NCBI GenBank assembly: GCA_947460345.1
Contig: CANHGM010000008.1
Location: forward strand, 36,964-100,963
Direction: 5' to 3'
Length of the DNA: 64,000 nucleotides
Source: Bacteroidota bacterium
GTDB lineage: Bacteria > Bacteroidota > Bacteroidia > UKL13-3
The translations under genes were made by a program, and so were the position numbers. Below the pieces are notes generated by a model. It had not been told where the DNA came from. It did no database searches and worked only from the letters and a program-made list of their open reading frames with translations. Shown piece by piece: positions 51,047 through 61,165 of this stretch (the stretch's first letter is position 1; each line of letters starts with the position of its first letter).

Positions 51047-51937
51047 ATGATCGAACAACAAAAAATACTTCGGGTTTTGAAATTAATTTCGCTATTAAAA
51101 CAACAACATCGTAAGAATGTACAAGAATTATCTTCTATTCTTGATATTTCTGACAAGAGTATTTATAGATATATTAAATTACTAGAAGAACTTGGATTTG
51201 CTATAGATAAGGACACTGAAAACAGATATTTTATTCAAGTATGGGACGATGAAGCAGACCAATGGGCTTTCTCTTCAGAAGAAACTGGACTGATGCAACA
51301 AGTAATAAACAATACACTTAAAAAGCATCCGTTAAGAAATACAATTCTAGAAAAAATAAATATAAAAAGTGAAAACCATCATGTAGGAAACCAATTATAT
51401 AAAGCTGGTTTAGGTAAAATTATCAGTCAAATTACTTCTGCCATAGATCAAAACAAACAGATAATCATAAGAAAATATATGTCTGCAAATTCAGAAACAA
51501 TATCTGACAGACTTGTTGAGCCATTTGCTTTTACTGATGACAAACAACATTTAGTTGCTTTTGAAGTGAGCAGTGGCATAAGCAAACATTATAAGATAGA
51601 AAGAATAGGTTCTATTGTGTTATCTGAAAAAAAACAAAAAAACAAAAATCACATACTCCCTCAAACTGATATATTTGGATTGAACGATGGCGAACCAGAA
51701 CAAGTTAGGGTGACAATGACATTAAGAGCCATGATTTTATTAAAAGAAGAATTCCCTAAATCTGAACCATATATAAGCAAATCAGAAAACAACTATATCC
51801 TCTCATGTGAAGTTAAAGGTTTTAGGGGTATTGGTAGGTTCTTAGCAGGTGTATTAAATGAATTAGTAAAAATAGAAAATGATGCTCTCAAAACATATAT
51901 GAGAAACCTTTTAGAATCTGGTAAGAAATTATTTTAA
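51047..51937 (+). CDS. HTH-WYL domain transcriptional regulator
   Basis: HRKNVQELSSILDISDKSIYRYIKLLEELGFAIDKD HTH; WYL-like central region and C-terminal extension. Confidence 0.82.
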   Translation: MIEQQKILRVLKLISLLKQQHRKNVQELSSILDISDKSIYRYIKLLEELGFAIDKDTENRYFIQVWDDEADQWAFSSEETGLMQQVINNTLKKHPLRNTILEKINIKSENHHVGNQLYKAGLGKIISQITSAIDQNKQIIIRKYMSANSETISDRLVEPFAFTDDKQHLVAFEVSSGISKHYKIERIGSIVLSEKKQKNKNHILPQTDIFGLNDGEPEQVRVTMTLRAMILLKEEFPKSEPYISKSENNYILSCEVKGFRGIGRFLAGVLNELVKIENDALKTYMRNLLESGKKLF

Positions 51938-53677
51938 CTATGGTTTAATTTCTGATTCCTCAACCCCAGCATCAAGTGCATCTTCTGATTCTATATTTAT
52001 AAGTCTATTCCCAAAGTCTTTAACAATTATATCTAACCCTAAAGTAGATTTTTCAACCATATTTACAATATTGGTTAAATCTTCGTTTGAATAATAACTA
52101 TGTTTGAACACATTAACCAAGCCTAAAATCCGTGCAACACAAGCCCTTAATTCATGTGCGTTAAAAAAAGCAAAATCAAGAATTCTTTTTTCTTTGTCTT
52201 GAATACTTAAAGCTTTTCGTTCATTGTCTTTTTCAAGCAACTTATTCTTCTCTTCAATTTCTTTTGTTAATTTTGATAACTCTATCGCTTGTAATTCTAA
52301 TTCATCTTTTTGTTTAGAAATATCTTCGTTCAGCCTGGTCAGTTCATTATTAAGCTGTTGTTTTTTTCGATACTGTACAAACTCATATATAGAAAAAACT
52401 AAAAGCAAAAGGGAGGCACCAATAACCACATATAAGAAATTACTTTGTGTTTGAATCAACTCGTCTTTGGCTAGTTGTTGTTTTCTTAAGCCTTCATTTT
52501 CAAACTCTTTCTCCTGTGAAGCAAACCTAGTCTGCATTTCAGCTAATAAATTATTACGCTCAATATTGTGCAATGTATCCGTATATAATCTATAGTTATT
52601 TAAATGTAAATATGAATTCTGAAAATCATTATTCTTTGCATATGCTTTACTTAAAGCCAACTCCGATTGAGATATTTGTTCGACCAACGACAGTTTATAA
52701 GAAGCATCATTGGCTTCTTGAGCTACATCTCTTGTTTTTATATATTCTCCTTTTTCATAATACGCATTGGCTAATTTAATTTTAGTATCAATAACGCCTC
52801 GCTCATAACTTATTTTATTAGCCAACTTAATGGATTTAAGATAAGAAACTACAGCCAAATCAAACTGTTTCTTTTTTACAGATATATCACCTTTGACACT
52901 ATTTACAATGCACGACTGATAATCATCTTTATCAGGAGATATATACAATTCGGCTGAATCTATATATACTTCTGCTAATTTTAAATTATTTTTAAAGGTT
53001 AAAACTTCAGCAATCTCAAGGTATCCAATTGACAACTCTTGGTTTGATGAATGCAACATGCGATGTAAATCCAAACTCTTCAAATGGAATTCTAATGCTT
53101 TATCATATTGTTCTCTTACCCTATATATCATACCAATATTTGCCATCGTGTATGCTTCACTCAACAAATTATTGTTTTTACGCATATATACTAAAGCTTT
53201 GGTATAATTATCAAGTGCTATATTAAATTGAGAAAGATCTAAATAGTTATTTCCTAAGTTATTTAAAATACTGGCTAATTGATTATCTCTGCCTGATTGC
53301 TGACAAATATTTAAAGCGTTTTGTAGATAAAAAATAGAAGAATCGTATTTTGATATTCTATAATATAAAGCCCCAATATGATTTAAAGCGTTTACTTTAC
53401 CAATATTGTATTTAACACTTTCTGATTTTGCTAAACCTAAAAACCCATATTCAAAAGATTTTTTAGTATCGTCATCAGCTAATGAATAAGATATATTTAA
53501 TATCAAATCAACTCGTGAAGTATCATTTAAAGCAACAGTATTCAATCGTTTGATTAAACTATCTGTTTTGTTTTGAGCATATATATTAAACGAGCAAAAA
53601 AAGATGCTTATTAACAACAAACCCGAAACAGCATTAACTATATATGGGTATACATTTTTCATATACTGGTTTGGCAA
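51938..53677 (-). CDS. TPR-repeat sensor-like membrane protein with degenerate DHp/H-box-like C-terminus and no HATPase domain
   Basis: Multiple TPRs (GKVNALNHIGALYYRISKYDSSIFYLQNAL), TM FLYVVIGASLLLLVFSIYEFVQY, coiled coil, FFNAHELRACVARILGLVNVF. Confidence 0.78.
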   Translation of the reverse strand: MPNQYMKNVYPYIVNAVSGLLLISIFFCSFNIYAQNKTDSLIKRLNTVALNDTSRVDLILNISYSLADDDTKKSFEYGFLGLAKSESVKYNIGKVNALNHIGALYYRISKYDSSIFYLQNALNICQQSGRDNQLASILNNLGNNYLDLSQFNIALDNYTKALVYMRKNNNLLSEAYTMANIGMIYRVREQYDKALEFHLKSLDLHRMLHSSNQELSIGYLEIAEVLTFKNNLKLAEVYIDSAELYISPDKDDYQSCIVNSVKGDISVKKKQFDLAVVSYLKSIKLANKISYERGVIDTKIKLANAYYEKGEYIKTRDVAQEANDASYKLSLVEQISQSELALSKAYAKNNDFQNSYLHLNNYRLYTDTLHNIERNNLLAEMQTRFASQEKEFENEGLRKQQLAKDELIQTQSNFLYVVIGASLLLLVFSIYEFVQYRKKQQLNNELTRLNEDISKQKDELELQAIELSKLTKEIEEKNKLLEKDNERKALSIQDKEKRILDFAFFNAHELRACVARILGLVNVFKHSYYSNEDLTNIVNMVEKSTLGLDIIVKDFGNRLINIESEDALDAGVEESEIKP

Positions 53678-53798
53678 ATATACAAATAGACATCATAAAT
53701 GATATGAAAAAAAAATATTAAATATAATCTTGTTTTTTTTGAAAAAATATTATTGTTTATAGCACTTTCAGTTATTCATTTGCTGAAAATATTTTTTT

Positions 53799-55424
53799 AT
53801 GAAACATCCTAAAGCACTTCCATTTTTATTTTTCACTGAGATGTGGGAAAGATTTGGCTATTACTTAATGATTGGTATTTTCCAATTATTCATGACTGAA
53901 AGTTTAGAAAAAGGCGGCATGGGCATGGACCGTTCGCAAGCAGCAGATATATATGGCACATTCATAGCTTTGGTTTTTCTTACTCCTTTTTTAGGTGGCT
54001 TGCTAGCTGATAGAAAAATTGGTTATATAAAATCTGTTTTTATTGGAGGAACTCTCATGGGTTTGGGCTATATGGGATTAGCCATACATACAAATGCAAC
54101 TTTTTATATCTCTTTGTTTTTAATTATACTCGGCAATGGATTTTTTAAACCAAATATATCTACGTTATTAGGCAATGTATATTCTGAAGAAAACTATAAA
54201 TCATTAAAAGATTCAGGCTTTAATATTTTTTATATGGGTATAAATGTAGGTGCTTGTATATGTAATTTATGTGCTGCTTTTATGCGTAATAAATATGGTT
54301 GGGGGGCTGCATTTTTCTCAGCAGGCATAGGAATGTTTATTGGCCTTATAGTATTTGCTATAGGAATGAAATATTACAAACACGCTGATGTAAAAAAACC
54401 GCTACAAAAAGAAGATATGCCTTTACAATCTATTTTTAGCAAAGTGTTTTTACCGGCCATTATCGCTGGTATTATCGGTTGGTTTATCCCCAACAATATA
54501 TTTGGAAGTGATAGTACAGATGCGTTTATACTTGCTGCTTTACCTATTGTTATTTTTTATATATCGCTATATAAACGTGCTACTGAAGTTGATAAAAAAC
54601 CTTTGCTTGCTTTACTCTCTATTATGGCAGTTAGTGTTTTGTTTTGGGCAGTTTTTAAGCAAAATGGAACTGCACTAACTACATGGGCTCAATACTATAC
54701 TGACAGGCAAATGCCTGAAGCTATTGCTGCTCCTGCTGAGAAAATGTATTTAGCTGAAAAAGACACTTTTTATTATAGGCAAGTTCCTGCATTTGATGAA
54801 AAGTTTAAAGCTATAAAGATTGATGGAAAACAAACAAAAACTTTAGACTATCCTGTATATTTTAGGAACATGGCTCCTGTTCAAAAACCCAAAGAAGGAG
54901 AAATAGTAAAACTTTATAATACCGAATTATTTCAAAGTATAAACCCCTTATGGGTAGTGCTTCTTACACCTATTGTTGTTGGTTTTTTTATGCTTCTAAA
55001 AAGCAAAAACAAAGAACCTTCTACGCCTATGAAAATTGCACTAGGCTTATTAATTTCAGCATTAAGTACTTTAGTAATGGTAGCTGCCGTATATATATGT
55101 AGCAATGGAGAAGTAAAAGCCAGTCCATGGTGGCTTATTGGTTGTTATGGAGTTATCACGGTAGGAGAATTATTTTTAAGTCCGATGGGGTTAAGTTTAG
55201 TGTCTAAAATATCACCTCCACGACTCACTGCATTGATGATGGGTGGTTGGTTTTTAGCTACGAGTTTAGGTAATAAACTTAGTGGTGTGCTAGCAAGTTT
55301 GTGGGATACCTATGAAAACAAAGCAAATTTTTTCTTGGTAAATATGGTACTGTTAGGTATTGCTACTCTTGCTATGTTTATGATGTTAAAATGGTTAAAA
55401 AGACTCATAGGAGATAAAGTCTAA
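53799..55424 (+). CDS. POT/PTR-family peptide MFS transporter
   Basis: FFTEMWERFGYYLMIGIFQLF; GNGFFKPNISTLLGNVY; FNIFYMGINVGA. Confidence 0.93.
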   Translation: MKHPKALPFLFFTEMWERFGYYLMIGIFQLFMTESLEKGGMGMDRSQAADIYGTFIALVFLTPFLGGLLADRKIGYIKSVFIGGTLMGLGYMGLAIHTNATFYISLFLIILGNGFFKPNISTLLGNVYSEENYKSLKDSGFNIFYMGINVGACICNLCAAFMRNKYGWGAAFFSAGIGMFIGLIVFAIGMKYYKHADVKKPLQKEDMPLQSIFSKVFLPAIIAGIIGWFIPNNIFGSDSTDAFILAALPIVIFYISLYKRATEVDKKPLLALLSIMAVSVLFWAVFKQNGTALTTWAQYYTDRQMPEAIAAPAEKMYLAEKDTFYYRQVPAFDEKFKAIKIDGKQTKTLDYPVYFRNMAPVQKPKEGEIVKLYNTELFQSINPLWVVLLTPIVVGFFMLLKSKNKEPSTPMKIALGLLISALSTLVMVAAVYICSNGEVKASPWWLIGCYGVITVGELFLSPMGLSLVSKISPPRLTALMMGGWFLATSLGNKLSGVLASLWDTYENKANFFLVNMVLLGIATLAMFMMLKWLKRLIGDKV

Positions 55425-55451
55425 ACTACTACCTTTGCTGTTTATTATAAA

Positions 55452-56192
55452 ATGAACTTAGTCTCGATTTTAGGAAAGTATGTGTTATTTATACAAAGTT
55501 TGTTCAGCAAGCCTGAACGATTTAAAGTATATTGGGATAGAACCATGCAAGAAATGAATAGTATAGGCGTTGGGTCTATTGGTATAGTTGCAGCCATATC
55601 GCTTTCAGTAGGTGCCGTAACAACCGTTCAGACAGCTTATCAATTAGTTAGTGGTTTGGTAGCTAGAAGCATAATTTCGACCATTTTAAGAGATAGTACA
55701 ATTTTAGAATTAGCACCAACTATCACTTGTCTAGTTTTAGCTGGAAAAGTAGGAGCAAATATTGCTTCAGAGCTAGGGAATATGAGTGTGACCGAACAAA
55801 TAGATGCCTTAGACGTTATGGGAATAAACTCTGCAGCCTATCTTGCCTTACCTAAAATTATAGCGGGTATATTTGTTATTCCTTTGCTTATAATCATAGC
55901 TATGTTTTTAAGTATATATGGTGGATATATAGCCGGTGTGGCTTCTCAATCACTTACTCCACAAGAGTTTCTCAATGGTATACATGACGGGTTCAGGGGT
56001 TTTACTGTAACTTTTGCTTATATTAAAAGTGTTACCTTTGCTTTTTTGATTACTTCTATAAGTAGTTACCATGGTTATTATACCAAAGGTGGTGCACTTG
56101 AAGTTGGTAAAGCAAGTACTAAAGCTGTGGTATATAGTTGTGTAAGTATTCTATTTGCCGATTATATATTAGCTCAACTTCTTCTTAATTAA
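55452..56192 (+). CDS. MlaE-family ABC transporter permease
   Basis: APTITCLVLAGKVGANIASELGNMSVTEQIDALDVMGIN. Confidence 0.93.
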   Translation: MNLVSILGKYVLFIQSLFSKPERFKVYWDRTMQEMNSIGVGSIGIVAAISLSVGAVTTVQTAYQLVSGLVARSIISTILRDSTILELAPTITCLVLAGKVGANIASELGNMSVTEQIDALDVMGINSAAYLALPKIIAGIFVIPLLIIIAMFLSIYGGYIAGVASQSLTPQEFLNGIHDGFRGFTVTFAYIKSVTFAFLITSISSYHGYYTKGGALEVGKASTKAVVYSCVSILFADYILAQLLLN

Positions 56193-56204
56193 TTTTTTTA
56201 AGTA

Positions 56205-56933
56205 ATGATTGAAATAAAAAATCTTAATAAAAGTTTTGGTGAGAAGCAGGTTTTAAAAAACATGTCAGCAGTTTTTCAAAAAGGGAAATGCAACTTGGTT
56301 ATAGGTGCAAGTGGTAGCGGCAAAAGTGTTCTGATGAAGACCTTAGTTGGTTTAGAAAAAATAGATAGTGGCGAAATATTATATGACAACAGAGATTTTG
56401 CCAATATTAGTTATGAAGAAAAAAAATTGGTAAGAAGAGAAATAGGTATGCTTTTCCAAGGTGGTGCCTTGTTTGATTCTCTTTCGGTATATGACAATGT
56501 AGCTTTCCCATTAACTATGTTTTCTGATATGAATAAAAGTGAGCAACAAGACCGTGTTCATTTTTGTTTGAAAAGAGTGAACTTAGATGCAGCAGCTAAA
56601 CTATTTCCTTCTGAAATTTCAGGTGGAATGAAAAAGAGAGTTGGAATAGCCAGAGCTATTGCCTTAAACCCTGATTATTTATTTTGTGACGAACCCAATT
56701 CTGGCCTAGACCCTCTTACATCAAGAGTTATAGATGAATTAATCTTGGAAATCACACAAGAGTTTAACACCACTACCATTATAAATAGTCATGATATGAA
56801 AACTGTTTTTGATATTGGAGACAATATCATGTTTGTATATAAAGGTGAAAAATGGTGGGAAGGCAACAAGAGCGAATTACGCCATTCAGGCAACAAAGAA
56901 TTAGATGAGTTTATGAAAGCTTATATGTTTTAA
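56205..56933 (+). CDS. MlaF-like ABC transporter ATP-binding protein
   Basis: Walker A GASGSGKSVLM; SGGMKKRVGIARAIALNPDYLFCDEPNSGLDP. Confidence 0.94.
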   Translation: MIEIKNLNKSFGEKQVLKNMSAVFQKGKCNLVIGASGSGKSVLMKTLVGLEKIDSGEILYDNRDFANISYEEKKLVRREIGMLFQGGALFDSLSVYDNVAFPLTMFSDMNKSEQQDRVHFCLKRVNLDAAAKLFPSEISGGMKKRVGIARAIALNPDYLFCDEPNSGLDPLTSRVIDELILEITQEFNTTTIINSHDMKTVFDIGDNIMFVYKGEKWWEGNKSELRHSGNKELDEFMKAYMF

Positions 56934-56947
56934 AAACTATATATATT

Positions 56948-57391
56948 CTATTTCAAATCTCCCATATTTACTACAGCCATCGTTGCAGATGCTTTTGCAA
57001 TAAGTGTTTCAATTCCATTTTTAATGGTGACGATTTCACCTTCACAAAAAATCAATTTAGAGCCAGGCTTTATAACCCAACCTTTGGCAATTACTCTTTC
57101 GCCAATACCCGGGTTTAAATATGAAACTCTTAAATCAGCTGTAACTACCACCTGATCTAACTTTACTAATGAATAAGCTGCAAATCCCATAACCAAATCA
57201 GCAAAAGTAGCTGTAGCACCTCCATGTATAAAACCTGTTTGTTGTTTTATATATTCTTCAATTTGCATCTCACCTTTCACTTCTCCAGGCTCAATACTTG
57301 TTAATTCAAAACCTATATGGTGCATAAAATGCTGGCCATTTAGTTTTTCTAAAATTAGCTCTTTAAAATTGGGGTTTTGAGGAATAAACAT
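56948..57391 (-). CDS. PaaI-like hotdog thioesterase
   Basis: QTGFIHGGATATFADLVMGFAAYSLV. Confidence 0.88.
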   Translation of the reverse strand: MFIPQNPNFKELILEKLNGQHFMHHIGFELTSIEPGEVKGEMQIEEYIKQQTGFIHGGATATFADLVMGFAAYSLVKLDQVVVTADLRVSYLNPGIGERVIAKGWVIKPGSKLIFCEGEIVTIKNGIETLIAKASATMAVVNMGDLK

Positions 57392-57394
57392 ATA

Positions 57395-57430
57395 TAAAAA
57401 ACTGCTTAAATATTTTTCAAATTAAGCAGT
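57395..57430 (-). terminator. intrinsic terminator downstream of DUF3467 gene
   Basis: Perfect 9-bp stem ACTGCTTAA...TTAAGCAGT followed on minus strand by T run. Confidence 0.75.
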
Positions 57431-57452
57431 ATAAATTTTATTTTTTAATAAA

Positions 57453-57758
57453 TTAAGCTTGAGCTATTGGTCCACCAAAATTCATTGGGAATGGAGGGTT
57501 TTCACTTCCTTCTATCTCACCAAAATTTTCTTCAAACTTACTAATATTTTCTTGCAATGCATTCATCAAACGCTTGGCATGAGAAGGAGTTAAAACAATA
57601 CGCGATTTAACTTTAGCTTTAGGTACTCCTGGCATCATTCTGATAAAGTCTACTACAAATTCTGAATTGCTATGGCTTATTATAGCTAAATTTGAGTATA
57701 TACCTTCAGCTACATCATCTGTTAATTCTATGTCTAATTGATTAGGTTGTTGTTCCAT
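57453..57758 (-). CDS. DUF3467 domain-containing protein
   Basis: YSNLAIISHSNSEFVVDFIRMMPGVPKAKVKSRIVLTPSHAKRLMNALQENI. Confidence 0.88.
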   Translation of the reverse strand: MEQQPNQLDIELTDDVAEGIYSNLAIISHSNSEFVVDFIRMMPGVPKAKVKSRIVLTPSHAKRLMNALQENISKFEENFGEIEGSENPPFPMNFGGPIAQA

Positions 57759-57799
57759 TATATATATATTTTTTTAAAGTGGCAAATGTATGGTTATAT

Positions 57800-60298
57800 T
57801 TAATATTTTTCTTCTTTTTCAAAAAATCCAATTTTGTTCTTGGGTTCAAAAGCTTTTAAGTTCAGTGGGTTTTCTACTTTCTCATCTAATAAAGCAATAT
57901 CAAGCACTTCTAGCATATTTTTCACATAATGAAAAGTTAGACCTTCTAAATATTGTGGCCCTATATCATCTACGTCTTTTTTGTTTTGTTGACATAAAAT
58001 AATATCTGTTACTCCTGCCCTTCTGGCTGCTAATATTTTTTCCTTTACTCCTCCTATCGGCAACACTTTTCCTCTCAAAGTGATTTCACCGGTCATAGCC
58101 AAATTAGGTTTAACCTTCCTTTGAGTAAACAATGATGCTAAAGAAGTAAGCATCGTGATACCAGCAGACGGACCATCTTTAGGTACCGATCCTGCTGGAA
58201 CATGTATATGTATATCCCAATGTTTAAAAATTTCTGGGTTTATATCTAAATATGCAGCATGAGCTTGTAAATAAGTATATGCAGTATGTGCACTTTCTTT
58301 CATCACATCCCCAAGTTGACCAGTGAGTTTAAACCCTCCTCTACCCGCTACCAAAGTACTTTCTATATATAAAATTTCGCCTCCCACTTGAGTCCAAGCT
58401 AGGCCACAAACTACCCCTGCATGGTCATTAGACTCTAGCGTTTCTTTTTCATTTTTTTCTGGACCTAATAGTTTATATATATCATCAGCTTTAAGAGTTG
58501 CGGTGGGTTTGTTGCCAGCTACTACTTCTCTAGCTTGTGCCCTAGCCAATGCCGCCAATCTTTTATCTAACCCTCTCACTCCTGATTCTCTGGTATATTC
58601 ATCAATTATTTTCACTATCGCATCTTCAGTTAATTTAAACTGTGTGGCTTTTAACCCGTGTGCTTCTCTTTGTTTTGGTATTAAATATTTTTTAGCAATC
58701 TCTGTTTTTTCTTCAAGCGTATATCCATTAATTTCTATAATCTCCATCCTATCTAACAAAGCTGGTTGAATAGAGTCTAATGAATTTGCTGTGGCTATAA
58801 ACATTACTTTAGATAAATCAAATTCAAGTTCTAAATAATTATCATAAAAAGCATTGTTTTGTTCAGGGTCTAATACTTCTAAAAGTGCTGATGAAACATC
58901 TCCTCTAAAATCTCTTCCAACTTTGTCTATTTCATCTAATATAAATACAGGGTTGGCACTTTTGGCTTTCTTCAAACTTTGTATTACCCTACCTGGCATT
59001 GCTCCTATATATGTTTTACGGTGTCCGCGAATCTCTGACTCGTCATGCAAACCGCCCAAAGACATTCTCACATATTGTCTTCCTACCGATTTGGCTATTG
59101 ATTTTCCTAACGATGTTTTACCAACACCTGGAGGGCCATACAAACACAATATCGGGCTTTTCATATCTCCTTTTAATTTTAAAACAGCTAAATATTCTAA
59201 AATTCTTTTCTTCACTTTTTCCATCCCAAAATGGTCTTCATCTAAACACTTTTGAGCCCTATCTTGATTCAGGTTATCAATAGTAAAATCATTCCAAGGC
59301 ACATCCAACAAGGTTTGGCAGTAATTCATCCCTACAGAAAACTCAGGACTCATGCTGTTTAATCTTTGCAAACGGTCAAGTTCTTTTTCGAATGCCTCTT
59401 TGGTGGCCTTTGACCATTTTTTCTTCTTGCCCTTTTCTCTTAAATTTTCTAACTCTTTATCCGGATTGTTATGCCCTAATTCTTCTTGAATTTGTTTCAG
59501 CTGTTGGCTCAAGAAAAACTCACGTTGTTGCTTGTCTATATCTACCCTTGCCTTGTTTTGAATTTCGTTTTTAAGTTCGAGCATATTCAAATCTTTGGCT
59601 AAATGCTCAAGTACTTTTTGAGCTCTATCAGGCAAATAATCCATTGATAAAATCTCTTGTTTCAACTTCAATTCCGCATTCATATTAGATGAAATAAAGT
59701 TGACTAAAAACCTTGGGCTATCAATATTCTTTAAAGCAAAACCTGCCTCACTAGGAATATTGGGGTTGATATCAATGATGTTTTGAGCAAGCTCTTTAAT
59801 GCTCTCTATTAACGCTTTAAATTCTTTATTTTTCTCATATTTCTTTTCTTCGAATGGTTTTATAACTGCTGTGATATATGGCTCATGGTTAATTTCACTC
59901 ACCAATTCAAAACGCTTAATACCTTGAATAATCACTGTAGTATTGCCATCGGGCATTTTAAACATTTTTACGATTCTGGCTAAGGTACCCACTGGCGATA
60001 AATCCTCAAAAGTTGGGTCTTCTACGGTAGCATCTTTCTGGGCCACTGCTCCTATTTCAAGCTTATTTTTCTTAGCATAATTTATCAGTTTGATTGACTT
60101 GTCTCTTCCAACAGTAATGGGTATTACTACTCCAGGAAATAATACTGTGTTTCTGAGTGGAAGTACCGGAACACTCTCTGGCAACTTGGTATTTATCATA
60201 TCTTCTTCTTCCTCTGTAGAAAGAAGTGGAATCATTTCTTGTCCGTTGTCATCTTCTATAAAATCATCGCTGATGAAAGTAAAATCTTTATTTTGCAT
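57800..60298 (-). CDS. lon: ATP-dependent protease La (Lon)
   Basis: LCLYGPPGVGKTSLGKSIA; VPKDGPSAGITMLTSLAS catalytic Ser; LON N-terminal domain. Confidence 0.99.
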   Translation of the reverse strand: MQNKDFTFISDDFIEDDNGQEMIPLLSTEEEEDMINTKLPESVPVLPLRNTVLFPGVVIPITVGRDKSIKLINYAKKNKLEIGAVAQKDATVEDPTFEDLSPVGTLARIVKMFKMPDGNTTVIIQGIKRFELVSEINHEPYITAVIKPFEEKKYEKNKEFKALIESIKELAQNIIDINPNIPSEAGFALKNIDSPRFLVNFISSNMNAELKLKQEILSMDYLPDRAQKVLEHLAKDLNMLELKNEIQNKARVDIDKQQREFFLSQQLKQIQEELGHNNPDKELENLREKGKKKKWSKATKEAFEKELDRLQRLNSMSPEFSVGMNYCQTLLDVPWNDFTIDNLNQDRAQKCLDEDHFGMEKVKKRILEYLAVLKLKGDMKSPILCLYGPPGVGKTSLGKSIAKSVGRQYVRMSLGGLHDESEIRGHRKTYIGAMPGRVIQSLKKAKSANPVFILDEIDKVGRDFRGDVSSALLEVLDPEQNNAFYDNYLELEFDLSKVMFIATANSLDSIQPALLDRMEIIEINGYTLEEKTEIAKKYLIPKQREAHGLKATQFKLTEDAIVKIIDEYTRESGVRGLDKRLAALARAQAREVVAGNKPTATLKADDIYKLLGPEKNEKETLESNDHAGVVCGLAWTQVGGEILYIESTLVAGRGGFKLTGQLGDVMKESAHTAYTYLQAHAAYLDINPEIFKHWDIHIHVPAGSVPKDGPSAGITMLTSLASLFTQRKVKPNLAMTGEITLRGKVLPIGGVKEKILAARRAGVTDIILCQQNKKDVDDIGPQYLEGLTFHYVKNMLEVLDIALLDEKVENPLNLKAFEPKNKIGFFEKEEKY

Positions 60299-60430
60299 AT
60301 AAATGTGGTATAGTCAAATTGTCAGTTGTAGTTGCTTAATAAAAAGCAAGGCTATTTTGCCAATAAATGTGCCATGCTAAAAAAATGTTCTTTTTAGGAC
60401 AAAAAAACTATACTTTTGCATCATAAAAAT

Positions 60431-61165
60431 ATGTCGAGTATTAGAGAAGTAAAACCATTTCAAGAGATAAACACAACCAAAAAACAACAGGTTGAAGAAA
60501 TGTTTGACAGCATATCTGGCAGATATGACTTTTTGAACCGTTTTCTGTCTTTAGGTATAGATATTACTTGGCGAAAAAAAGCAATCAAAGAATTGGTAGC
60601 CTTAAACCCTAAAAATATTTTAGATGTAGCAACCGGAACAGCTGACTTTGCCATTGAAGCTAAATCTCTAAATCCTGATAAAATTATTGGAATTGATTTA
60701 TCAGAAGGCATGTTGAGCAAAGGTCGTATCAAAATTCAAGAAAAAAACCTAGGACATTTGATCCAATTAGTCAAAGGTGATTCTGAAGAACTACCGTTTG
60801 AAGACAATATATTTGATGCATCTACCGTTGCTTTTGGAGTTAGAAATTTTGAACACTTGCAAATAGGATTAAATCAAATATATAGAGTTTTAAAACCAGG
60901 TGGAAAAATTGTAGTACTAGAATTTTCAAAACCTAAAACGTTTCCGGTAAAACAAGTATATCAATTTTATTTCAAATATATATTGCCTATGTGGGGAAAA
61001 CTCATTGCAAAACATGAAACTGCATATGAATATTTACCTGCATCTGTTCAAGCTTTTCCTGAAGGAACAGAATTTTTAAGTTATTTAACCAATTCAGGAT
61101 TTACTCAAGTAAAACATCAACCTTTAACCTTTGGAATATGTTCAATTTACACAGGTATAAAATAA
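60431..61165 (+). CDS. ubiE: demethylmenaquinone/ubiquinone methyltransferase
   Basis: FDSISGRYDFLNRFLSLGIDITWRKKAI; LDVATGTADFAIEA; ORF opens at 60416, ATG at 60431 preferred. Confidence 0.96.
   Translation: MSSIREVKPFQEINTTKKQQVEEMFDSISGRYDFLNRFLSLGIDITWRKKAIKELVALNPKNILDVATGTADFAIEAKSLNPDKIIGIDLSEGMLSKGRIKIQEKNLGHLIQLVKGDSEELPFEDNIFDASTVAFGVRNFEHLQIGLNQIYRVLKPGGKIVVLEFSKPKTFPVKQVYQFYFKYILPMWGKLIAKHETAYEYLPASVQAFPEGTEFLSYLTNSGFTQVKHQPLTFGICSIYTGIK

Noticed and set aside
55430-55437. TACCTTTG box upstream of the mlaE-like gene (similar ones before tolC at 44115 and ubiE at 60411)
   Set aside because: Matches TAnnTTTG but no TTG element at an appropriate spacing; too weak to call as promoters.
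58503-59283. Overlapping plus-strand ORFs opposite lon
   Set aside because: Antisense to a clearly conserved Lon protease; no domain or independent signals.
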